Shown here piece by piece: positions 1 to 5,465 of a stretch of 7,826 nt of DNA. The position numbers were made by a program, and so were the translations under genes. This DNA is from Bacilli bacterium (GTDB taxonomy: Bacteria; Bacillota_I; Bacilli_A; RF39; UBA660): NCBI GenBank assembly GCA_017888105.1, contig JAGHGS010000146.1, positions 1-7,826 of the forward strand, read 5' to 3'. Within the stretch, counting starts at the first letter, position 1. Every line of letters starts with the position of its first letter. The notes beneath the pieces were generated by a model, which saw nothing but the letters and a program-made list of their open reading frames with translations, did no database searches and was not told the DNA's origin.

Positions 1-55
1 AAATTTATGATTTAACAGAAAATAAAAATTAGGTACGCATTTTTTTAAACATTTT

Positions 56-106
56 AAAACCTCTCAAACCCTCATAAATAAAGGGATTGGGAGGTTTTGC
101 TTTTTT
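56..106 (+). terminator. Rho-independent terminator for a plus-strand gene lying left of the window
   Basis: Arms AAAACCTC (56-63) and GAGGTTTT (91-98) pair perfectly. The stem continues inward with a T-G wobble, CAA/TTG, one A-A mismatch and CCCT/AGGG around a 9-nt loop (73-81), and GC plus six T follow at 101-106. The T run is on the plus strand. No complete plus-strand gene precedes it here. One frame stays open from base 3 to a TAG at 30-32, reading IYDLTENKN, and could be the last residues of such a gene; the other two frames stop by bases 10 and 15. The stem could also stop leftward transcripts, but the minus-strand T tract is weaker. Confidence 0.75.
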
Positions 107-179
107 CAAAGTGTCAAAGATGAGATTATATCATGTAATATAGTAAACTTAAAGATATAATTTCTGTTTTTTAGCAGTT

Positions 180-204
180 AAAAAAGGGCTTTTATTCCCT
201 TTTT
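180..204 (-). terminator. Terminator of the bacteriocin-like peptide operon
   Basis: Read on the minus strand, AAAAAGGG (204-197), an 8-nt loop (196-189) and CCC followed by six T (188-180) form a compact hairpin with a T tail. The stem begins inside the stop codon (205-203) of the last peptide gene, so the operon ends directly after it. The A and T tracts make the hairpin potentially active in both directions. Confidence 0.8.
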
Positions 205-346
205 AATTTATTAGACGTCGAATCGATGAGCCAATCATTTTTCCGATGTCTATCGCTAAATCAATTAATCTTGCAAAAGCATTAATTAAAGTGCCATTAA
301 TCGATCCTCCTGATACTAAATATAAATCATTATCATTTAGCTTCAT
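203..346 (-). CDS. Double-glycine leader peptide 3, putative bacteriocin component with GxxxG
   Basis: This gene encodes a 47-residue peptide. The first 14 residues, MKLNDNDLYLVSGG, form a short double-glycine leader: Leu at -12, Asp-Leu at -8/-7, Val at -4 and Gly-Gly at -2/-1, as recognised by C39 peptidases. The predicted 33-residue core starts SINGTLINAF, is amphipathic, has net charge about +2 and carries GKMIG (residues 35-39), a GxxxG helix-contact motif typical of class IIb two-peptide bacteriocins. It ends in a basic SSIRRLIN tail. The start follows the previous stop after one base, and the AAGGAGG ribosome binding site lies inside the end of that gene, so the two are translationally coupled. 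The core has no Cys, so disulfide or lanthionine modification is excluded. Exported-peptide status is well supported; killing activity is inference, and a signalling role is possible. I do not recognise a named family. Confidence 0.82.
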   Translation of the reverse strand: MKLNDNDLYLVSGGSINGTLINAFARLIDLAIDIGKMIGSSIRRLIN

Positions 347-347
347 A

Positions 348-485
348 TTATCCCTCCTTCGGATAGAAATAGCCGTAAATGGCTGATGCTATAAAAGCTA
401 TAGCTATAGCAATTCCGCCTAAAATAGTACCTACGGAAATCCCACCATTTATCTTTGCTAATTCTCTTTCATTTAAATGCTTCAT
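348..485 (-). CDS. Double-glycine leader peptide 2, hydrophobic putative bacteriocin component
   Basis: This gene encodes a 45-residue peptide. Its leader MKHLNERELAKINGG is close to the textbook consensus: Leu -12, Glu-Leu -8/-7, Ile -4 and Gly-Gly -2/-1. The predicted 30-residue core is almost entirely hydrophobic and about neutral. It carries GTILGG (residues 19-24, a GxxxG motif), an Ile/Ala-rich helix and an aromatic tail (YGYFYPKEG). This could span a membrane and pair with the GxxxG helix of the next peptide. The start lies one base after the stop of peptide 1, with an AGAGG ribosome binding site in that gene's last codons; its own last codons contain the AAGGAGG site for peptide 3. 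Equal translation of 2 and 3 would suit a two-component toxin. The family is not recognised by name, and activity is inferred. Confidence 0.85.
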   Translation of the reverse strand: MKHLNERELAKINGGISVGTILGGIAIAIAFIASAIYGYFYPKEG

Positions 486-486
486 C

Positions 487-618
487 TTAACCTCTCAAAT
501 TCTTTAAAGAAAGTATTGCTTTGGCAAGAGAAATTACACTGACTACTAAATTGGTAATTATACCAAATAACCCTCCTCCATTGCAATTTATTAATTCTTC
601 TGTTTCCATTCTTTGCAC
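487..618 (-). CDS. Double-glycine leader peptide 1, cationic helical putative bacteriocin (GTG start)
   Basis: From a GTG at 618-616 this gene encodes 43 residues. The 15-residue leader MQRMETEELINCNGG (first residue fMet) aligns without gaps to peptide 2's leader, with Met -12, Glu-Leu -8/-7, Cys -4 and Gly-Gly. The 28-residue core starts GLFGIITNLVVSV and ends LKNLRG. It has no acidic residue, has net charge about +3, and resembles amphipathic membrane-active helices; the GLF start recalls amphibian aurein/maculatin peptides, an analogy only. An in-frame ATG at 627-625 would add three residues, but it lies one base from the AGGAGG site, which is too close; the GTG is 10 bases away. The first of three tandem peptide genes, it follows the accessory membrane protein by a few bases. 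The only Cys is in the leader, so the core is probably unmodified. Confidence 0.8.
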   Translation of the reverse strand: MQRMETEELINCNGGGLFGIITNLVVSVISLAKAILSLKNLRG

Positions 619-628
619 TTTATTCATT

Positions 629-636
629 CCTCCTTT
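629..636 (-). promoter_or_regulatory. Ribosome binding site that favours the GTG start of peptide 1
   Basis: On the minus strand, AAAGGAGG at 636-629 overlaps the stop codon (637-635) of the preceding membrane protein gene. The ATG at 627-625 is one base downstream, too close for initiation from this site. The GTG at 618-616 is 10 bases downstream. The overlap with the stop suggests translational coupling to the upstream gene. Confidence 0.7.
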
Positions 637-1045
637 AAAACATTTTTTCTTTTATTTTTGTAATGATTCTTTGTTTGTTATAGTAAAAATTTAAAATTAC
701 AATTTCATTGTTAGATAAAGATTCATCAGTACTTAGAGTCAATTCGTAATATGTTTGGATGTTTTCTTCATCTATTTTTAATTCCTTGCTTGTTATTTCA
801 TAATTTAAATATTTACCATTTTGAGCAATTTTATCAAAATTTAGGTCGGAAGGTATTACCACTAAAATGTTACATAGTTGATCGCAAGTTACAAATCCTT
901 TGGTTTGATAGCTATCATAAATTTCTTTTTTGCAAATATATAATAGTAAAAAAAGCAAAAGAATTAGAAAAACAATCACAACCAAAAAACCAATTTTAGG
1001 TTCTTTTTTTAAAAATGCTGTTTTGTTATTAAATAGTTCTAACAT
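635..1045 (-). CDS. Single-span membrane protein, possible minimal HlyD/LcnD-like export accessory protein
   Basis: This 136-residue protein has a short basic N-terminus, one strong membrane helix (about residues 18-37) and an outward domain of about 95 residues. The sequence just after the helix (YQTKGFV, 46-52) and the beta-rich end (NNEIVILNFYYNKQRIITKI, 112-131) recall the membrane-proximal and beta domains of HlyD-family membrane fusion proteins, which work with C39 ABC exporters. It lacks the long coiled-coil and lipoyl-like halves of that family, whose usual length is 400 residues or more. Its start overlaps the transporter's end by 7 bases, and the peptide genes follow directly, so it is part of the export unit. 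The other possibility is an immunity protein, since small membrane proteins beside bacteriocin genes often are. Cys 54 and Cys 58 (CDQLC) could form an extracellular disulfide. The fusion-protein reading is by eye only. Confidence 0.6.
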   Translation of the reverse strand: MLELFNNKTAFLKKEPKIGFLVVIVFLILLLFLLLYICKKEIYDSYQTKGFVTCDQLCNILVVIPSDLNFDKIAQNGKYLNYEITSKELKIDEENIQTYYELTLSTDESLSNNEIVILNFYYNKQRIITKIKEKMF

Positions 1046-3093
1046 ACTTCACCTAAATAAATAATTTTATCAAATTTTTCTTCCACATTTTTATGAGTTA
1101 CATAAATTAACGTTTTATCTTGAAAATGTAAAAATATATTATCTAATATTTCTTTTTCCATTCCTTCGTTTACTTCACTTAATGCTTCATCTAAAATCAA
1201 TATTTTAGCCTTTTTAAGCAATGCTCTTGCTAGAATTATTCGTTGTTTTTCTCCTCCACTTAAATTGTTTAGAGAAGCATTAATGACCGTATTGTATCGA
1301 TTTGGTCTTTTTTTTACGATTTCTTCTAATTGACATATTTTACATACTTTTATAAACTCTTCATCTGATATGCTACGAAAGCATATAATATTTTCGCGAA
1401 TCGTTCCCGTAAAAAGATTTTCGTTTTGGCCTACATACAGAATATTTTCTCTAATCGCTTTTAAACTATAATCACATTCACTCGTATTATTAAATTCAAT
1501 ATTTCCTGAATAAGCTCCTAAACTTCGATAGATTAATTTACAAATAGTACTTTTACCACTTCCACTTGGACCACTTAATAAAATTTTATCGCATCTTTCT
1601 ACTTGGAAATTTACTTTATTAATTATTTTGGTAAATAAATCATAAGAATATGTTAGATCTTTTACTTCAATATCATTGCCTTCAAAGTTATTTAATCCGC
1701 CTTGATCTTTTTCTATTTCTGTAGCTAAGAATTCACTTAATTTGTTAAAAGAGGCTTTTAAATAGTTATATTTTGGTATTAAGTCAACTAATTCTTTGGC
1801 TGGGTTAAATAGATATATGAGAATACTATTAAATGTTACTAAACTTAGTATCTCTAACTTTCCTTGATATATCAAATAAATTCCTAACGTAGTTATAATA
1901 AACAAACCAATTTCATAAATAAAGTTTTTTATTAATTCCATTATATTTAAAATATGGACAAAAGAAAAATTACTTTTTAGCATTTGAATTAATTTGTTTT
2001 CGACTCGATATATAAATTCTCGAACTAGGTTTAAATTTTTAATGCTATAATTCATATCTACATTTTCAATTAATGTGGTATTAAAATCTGTGGTTGCTTC
2101 AATTGTCTGTTTTATTTTGTAATATATTCCTTTACTAAAGAAAATTCCTACGATTAAATAAATAGTAATTATCAAACAAAGAAGAAAAAATAATGTACTA
2201 TTTATTAAAAATAATGTAACAATTGCTCCAATTATCAAAATCATATTGAGAATTAATGTTGTAAAAATTTCAGAAAATAAATTTTTGGTATCACTTAATT
2301 CATCGATTCTTGTAACAATTTCTCCAGTCGTACGATTTTGAATAAATTTTAAAGGGAGTTTAAAGATATGCTCTAAAAAAGTAGAAAATAGCTCGGTGTC
2401 TAAATTTTTGTTAAGGTAATTGAGATAATAGGTTTTTATATAATTTATGAATACTTTGAAAAAAAGTATAATAAAAAAGAGAATGATTATAAATTTCAAA
2501 AATTTTGTATCTTGTCCTTCTTCCATACTCGAGATACTTACTTGAAAATAGAAATTTCCTATAATCGTTAGGATCATTAAGATCATGTTGGTGATTAGAA
2601 TCTTTGCAAATAAACTTTTATTTTTTGCTAATAGTTTTCCAAAAAGATTGAATATTGATAGCTCTTTGGTATATCTTAAAATATTACTACTGGGGGTTGC
2701 TAAGATTAAGATATGATCCCAAATGGATGCAAATTCTTGTTGAGTCATTTTTATTTTTCCTCTTGCTGGATCCATTAAAAATATGAATTTGTTTGTTATT
2801 TTATAGATTACAACAAAATGATGCATACCATTTTTTAATATTACATGAGCAATCGCTGGCAAATATATATTTTCATCAAATATATGATCTACTTTTACTC
2901 CCATTGCATCAAAACCATATGTACATAAAGCTTTCACAATATGAAAAGCGGTTGTACCATTTACTCCTGTGCAGGTATCATCTCTGATTTTTTCAAGTGG
3001 GACATAACCACCGTAATATTTTAAAATGGTCTCAATACAACAAGGTCCACAATCTTTTAAATCTCGCTGTCTTACTACTTCTATTTTTGGCAT
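1039..3093 (-). CDS. Peptidase-containing (C39) ABC transporter for double-glycine peptides
   Basis: This 684-residue protein has the usual three-part layout. The N-terminal C39 peptidase (about 1-135) has its catalytic Cys 15 in RDLKDCGPCC, His 91 or 92 in GMHHFVVI and Asp 108 in FLMDPA. The transmembrane domain (about 155-450) has roughly six helices. The nucleotide-binding domain (about 475-684) has Walker A GPSGSGKST (508-516), Q-loop Gln 556, signature LSGGE (611-615), Walker B ILILDE (631-636) and H-loop His 667. Family knowledge: such proteins cut leaders after Gly-Gly at the cytoplasmic face and export the core across the membrane. The three peptide genes encoded downstream are its evident substrates. 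Length fits the LagD/LcnC/NukT type. The D-loop reads SEVN instead of the common SALD. GGGAGG lies five bases before the ATG. All catalytic motifs are intact. Confidence 0.95.
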   Translation of the reverse strand: MPKIEVVRQRDLKDCGPCCIETILKYYGGYVPLEKIRDDTCTGVNGTTAFHIVKALCTYGFDAMGVKVDHIFDENIYLPAIAHVILKNGMHHFVVIYKITNKFIFLMDPARGKIKMTQQEFASIWDHILILATPSSNILRYTKELSIFNLFGKLLAKNKSLFAKILITNMILMILTIIGNFYFQVSISSMEEGQDTKFLKFIIILFFIILFFKVFINYIKTYYLNYLNKNLDTELFSTFLEHIFKLPLKFIQNRTTGEIVTRIDELSDTKNLFSEIFTTLILNMILIIGAIVTLFLINSTLFFLLCLIITIYLIVGIFFSKGIYYKIKQTIEATTDFNTTLIENVDMNYSIKNLNLVREFIYRVENKLIQMLKSNFSFVHILNIMELIKNFIYEIGLFIITTLGIYLIYQGKLEILSLVTFNSILIYLFNPAKELVDLIPKYNYLKASFNKLSEFLATEIEKDQGGLNNFEGNDIEVKDLTYSYDLFTKIINKVNFQVERCDKILLSGPSGSGKSTICKLIYRSLGAYSGNIEFNNTSECDYSLKAIRENILYVGQNENLFTGTIRENIICFRSISDEEFIKVCKICQLEEIVKKRPNRYNTVINASLNNLSGGEKQRIILARALLKKAKILILDEALSEVNEGMEKEILDNIFLHFQDKTLIYVTHKNVEEKFDKIIYLGEVC

Positions 3094-3168
3094 ATTTTCC
3101 TCCCTTCACTATTATTTATTACCCCTTCTTCTTTCATTTCCTTTATTTTTTTGCAATATGGGCACGAA

Positions 3169-3196
3169 TTTTTAGGCGTGTGACATGGTTCGACAA
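3169..3196 (-). promoter_or_regulatory. Candidate promoter of the transporter-peptide operon
   Basis: On the minus strand, TTGTCG (3196-3191) and TAAAAA (3174-3169) are 16 bases apart, each with four of six consensus positions. The gap to the transporter start at 3093 has no better pair. The -35 region coincides with two GACA repeats on the plus strand at 3182-3185 and 3192-3195. They lie 10 bases, one helical turn, apart and could be an operator for the divergent regulator. This is inferred from spacing alone. Confidence 0.3.
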
Positions 3197-3213
3197 AATT
3201 TGCTTTTTCCTTC

Positions 3214-3240
3214 TGTTATACTATGCCACTCGAAAGGAGG
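3214..3240 (+). promoter_or_regulatory. Extended -10 promoter and ribosome binding site of the XRE regulator
   Basis: TGTTATACT (3214-3222) is an extended -10 element (TG, one base, TATACT). Transcription would begin near 3229, giving a leader of under 20 bases that contains AAAGGAGG at 3233-3240, six bases before the ATG at 3247. An upstream in-frame ATG at 3223 touches the -10 element and would fall outside the transcript, so 3247 is the start. No convincing -35 is visible; the nearest, TCGACA, is 21 bases upstream. Confidence 0.6.
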
Positions 3241-3246
3241 AATATT

Positions 3247-3696
3247 ATGCAAAACGGATTATTAATTTCACAAATTCGAACCAAACAAGGGTTGTCTCAA
3301 AAAGATGTTGCCCGTCATTTAAATACTTCTTTAACTGTATATAAAATGTATGAAGCAAATGTGCGTGCTATGAAGATCGTCGAATTAAATGAACTCAGTA
3401 ATTACTTTAAAGTTTCTTTAAATTGTCTTTTGGGTATTAGTAATAATTTAAAAATAAGGAATTCTTTTGATATTGATTATAAATATTTAAGATTTAGTTT
3501 AAAGTATGTTCGAAAAATTCATCGAGTAACTCAAAAAGAACTTGCAAAAGAATTAAAGGTTTCCATTCCTACAGTAGCACACTATGAAAAACATCCAGAG
3601 GAAATGAATGCGCAATATCTTAAAGCTTTTGCTTTAAAATTTCATATATCCGTTGATTATATTTGTGGTAAGACATTAAAAAAAGAAGTACTCTAA
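3247..3696 (+). CDS. XRE-family regulator with two tandem helix-turn-helix domains
   Basis: This 149-residue protein consists almost wholly of two Cro/C1-type HTH units. The first is at about residues 7-63, with QGLSQKDVARHLNTSLTVYK as the recognition region and VSLNCLLG closing the domain. The second is at about 81-142, with HRVTQKELAKELKVSIPTVA and ISVDYICG. The matching ends of the two halves suggest duplication of one HTH_3 unit, so a single chain could bind like a pseudo-dimer. There is no ligand-binding or peptidase domain, so how it senses anything is unknown. It is divergent from the C39 transporter, with about 150 bases between starts, and so is a plausible regulator of that operon as well as itself. 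It is convergent with the AI-2E family gene, overlapping it by four bases at the stops. DNA binding is clear; the target is inferred. Confidence 0.88.
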   Translation: MQNGLLISQIRTKQGLSQKDVARHLNTSLTVYKMYEANVRAMKIVELNELSNYFKVSLNCLLGISNNLKIRNSFDIDYKYLRFSLKYVRKIHRVTQKELAKELKVSIPTVAHYEKHPEEMNAQYLKAFALKFHISVDYICGKTLKKEVL

Positions 3697-3717
3697 TCAT
3701 CTTTGAGTACTTCTTTT
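3678..3717. terminator. Bidirectional terminator shared by two convergent genes
   Basis: AAAAGAAGTACTC (3681-3693) and GAGTACTTCTTTT (3705-3717) form a perfect 13-bp stem with an 11-nt loop. For minus-strand transcripts the A run at 3678-3684 supplies a seven-T tail. For plus-strand transcripts the T-rich end of the stem, TTCTTTT, does the same. The loop contains the overlapping stop codons of the XRE regulator (TAA, 3694-3696) and the AI-2E family gene (TAG, 3695-3693), so each arm lies within coding sequence. Confidence 0.85.
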
Positions 3718-4856
3718 AATAAGACTTCATCATCTTTAAATAAATTATATTTTTTGACAATAAATCGAAATATCACTTTTAAAAGTGCAATACATGGGGT
3801 GGCAATAATCATACCTACAATACCAAAATAATGGGCAAATACAAGTAAGCCGATCATGATTGTAACTGGGTGTAAATGAGTGGTTTTGCTCATTACAACT
3901 GGTTGTAATACATAATTTTCTAATAATTGAACGACTATACAAATAATTAAAACAGCAATACCTGTAATGGTTCCTTGACTAAAACCAACAATTACTGCGG
4001 CTGCACCACCAATGTATGGTCCAATATATGGTATTAAATCAGTTAATCCACAGAAAATACCAAATAATAAAGGAGCATTTAATCCAATAATGGCAAATCC
4101 TATAGTGTCACATATAAATACCATAAATGCTACTAATAGTGTTCCGCTAATGGTTTTTCTAACTTCTTTTCCTATATCTGTAATTAATACTTCGATTTCA
4201 TATTTATTTTTATTTGGTACTAGTTTTAAGAAATGCTTAGTTATAGCATCAAAATCAAATAACATATATAAACCGATTACTAAACTAATTAAAATCGTGC
4301 CAATTCCCGATGCTAGACTACCTAAAATACCAATTAGCGAAGTAGGTAGTGAATTGGTAAAGTTTACTAAGAAGCTTCCTACTCCTTCAAATAAATTATC
4401 TCTAAAATTTGTTAAATCAATACCACTAATAGATATTTGATTGATTAAATCATCAGCAAATTTACTAAATTTATCAAGTATTGATGGTAAAGTAGCAATT
4501 AATTCATTAATTTGAGTATATAGTGTTGGCACTAATATCCTTAGAAATACATAAATAAAGATTAAAAAAACTGCATATACTAAAATACTGCCAACTATTC
4601 TTGGAACTCCTTTTTTATTTAGTTTTTTTACGATTGGATTAAAGAGCCATGCTATTACAAAGCCAATAAATAACGGGGATAATACTTTAAGGAAAGCGAG
4701 TAAAATATTCCAAACATTTAAATTTTTAAGAATAATGGTACCACATAAAACGATTGCTACAATCATTACTATGTATAGCAAATTCAAAATCTTTTTCGTT
4801 AATGAAACGACTTCATTTATTTCTTTACTATCAATTTCCTTAAAATTTTTTTTCAT
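3693..4856 (-). CDS. AI-2E/PerM-family (UPF0118) membrane transporter
   Basis: This 387-residue polytopic membrane protein has hydrophobic segments at about residues 24-44, 52-72, 86-110, 172-200, 236-258, 260-292, 297-315 and 330-366. The long extramembrane stretch between about 110 and 170 is typical of the family. The conserved signature DLIPYIGPYIGG lies at 273-284. The C-terminal ENYVLQPVVM (313-322) and HLHPVTIMIGLL (327-338) blocks also match, and the length is normal. The family includes E. coli TqsA, linked to autoinducer-2 export, and PerM-type proteins and sodium/proton antiporters in Gram-positives, so the substrate cannot be told from sequence. The start lies one base after the frr stop; GAGGG inside the last frr codons, six bases upstream, serves as ribosome binding site, so the two genes are coupled. 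Nothing ties it to the peptide system beyond proximity. Confidence 0.9.
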   Translation of the reverse strand: MKKNFKEIDSKEINEVVSLTKKILNLLYIVMIVAIVLCGTIILKNLNVWNILLAFLKVLSPLFIGFVIAWLFNPIVKKLNKKGVPRIVGSILVYAVFLIFIYVFLRILVPTLYTQINELIATLPSILDKFSKFADDLINQISISGIDLTNFRDNLFEGVGSFLVNFTNSLPTSLIGILGSLASGIGTILISLVIGLYMLFDFDAITKHFLKLVPNKNKYEIEVLITDIGKEVRKTISGTLLVAFMVFICDTIGFAIIGLNAPLLFGIFCGLTDLIPYIGPYIGGAAAVIVGFSQGTITGIAVLIICIVVQLLENYVLQPVVMSKTTHLHPVTIMIGLLVFAHYFGIVGMIIATPCIALLKVIFRFIVKKYNLFKDDEVLLKEVLKDD

Positions 4857-4857
4857 A

Positions 4858-5388
4858 TTATACCCTCATTAGTTCTGTTTCTTTTTCTTTAAATATCTCA
4901 TCTATCTTTTTATTATATTCATTAATGCTATCTTGTATGTCATTTAAATACATTTTTTCTTCATCTTCTGGTAATTCTAATTTTTTGATTTCATTGTTTG
5001 CGTCTTGACGAATATTTCTTAAAGCTACTTTTGCTTCTTCACAAACTGCTTTTGCCATTTTAACATATTCTCTTCTTTTTTCTTCTGTAAGTTCTGGAAC
5101 CGTTAAAATAATGGTTTCTCCATTATTCACAGGAGTAATACCAATATTTGCTTCATTAATCGCTCTTTCAATTTCTTTTAAAGCGCTTTTATCAAATGGT
5201 TTAATCATTAAACTACGTGCTTCTGGAACGGTAATATTGGCTAGAGACTGAATTGGAGTTGGTACTCCATAGTAACTTGCATTAATTCCATTTAACATTG
5301 CTGGATTTGCTCTTCCGGCGCGAATGTTTAGTAATTTGTTTTCCAAACTTTCAATTGTTTTTTCAAATTTTAATTTTGTGTCATCCAT
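4858..5388 (-). CDS. frr: Ribosome recycling factor
   Basis: This 176-residue cytosolic protein, with EF-G, splits the post-termination 70S ribosome. Hallmarks are LLNIRAGRANPAMLNGI (19-35), the first long helix of domain I, the SYYGVPTPIQSLANI hinge/domain II entry (38-52), VPEARSLMIKPFDKSAL (54-70), and TEEKRREYVKMAK with RNIRQDANNEIKKLE (101-138) in the returning three-helix bundle. It is slightly shorter than the usual 185, mostly at the N-terminus. AGGAGG lies at 5402-5407, an unusually long 13 bases from the ATG, but no upstream in-frame start exists. It has its own promoter and is followed after one base by the AI-2E family gene. In most bacteria frr follows pyrH in the rpsB-tsf-pyrH-frr cluster; here pyrH is absent and two thioredoxin-like genes precede it. 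Confidence 0.97.
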   Translation of the reverse strand: MDDTKLKFEKTIESLENKLLNIRAGRANPAMLNGINASYYGVPTPIQSLANITVPEARSLMIKPFDKSALKEIERAINEANIGITPVNNGETIILTVPELTEEKRREYVKMAKAVCEEAKVALRNIRQDANNEIKKLELPEDEEKMYLNDIQDSINEYNKKIDEIFKEKETELMRV

Positions 5389-5427
5389 ATTTTTTAATAT
5401 TCCTCCTAAAAATTTATTTATACTATC

Positions 5428-5456
5428 ATTATACTTAAAGATTTTATATTTTACAA
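5428..5456 (-). promoter_or_regulatory. Sigma-A-type promoter of frr
   Basis: On the minus strand, TTGTAA (5456-5451), exactly 17 bases, then a perfect TATAAT (5433-5428). Transcription would start near 5421, with AGGAGG at 5407-5402 in the leader. Inverted arms ATACTT (5431-5436) and AAGTAT (5455-5460) flank the spacer and touch both hexamers; this may be an operator or chance in AT-rich DNA. Confidence 0.7.
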
Positions 5457-5465
5457 GTATTCTTC

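Noticed and set aside
751..999. 82-codon open frame on the plus strand
   Set aside because: It lies wholly antisense to the 136-residue accessory protein, has no ribosome binding site and reads as low-complexity aromatic sequence.
3223..3246. ATG at 3223 as start of the XRE regulator
   Set aside because: It abuts the -10 element and precedes the AAAGGAGG site; the ATG at 3247 is ideally spaced.
2793..3344. Plus-strand open frames antisense to the C39 domain and running into the regulator start
   Set aside because: They are opposite highly conserved C39 motifs or out of frame with the clear HTH gene, and lack ribosome binding sites.
4012..4440. 142-codon plus-strand frame inside the AI-2E family gene
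   Set aside because: It is the antisense shadow of conserved transmembrane segments, with no start signal.
3693..4856. AI-2E family protein as part of a quorum-sensing or peptide-export system
   Set aside because: It is coupled to frr, not to the peptide operon, and the family is functionally diverse; proximity alone is not evidence.
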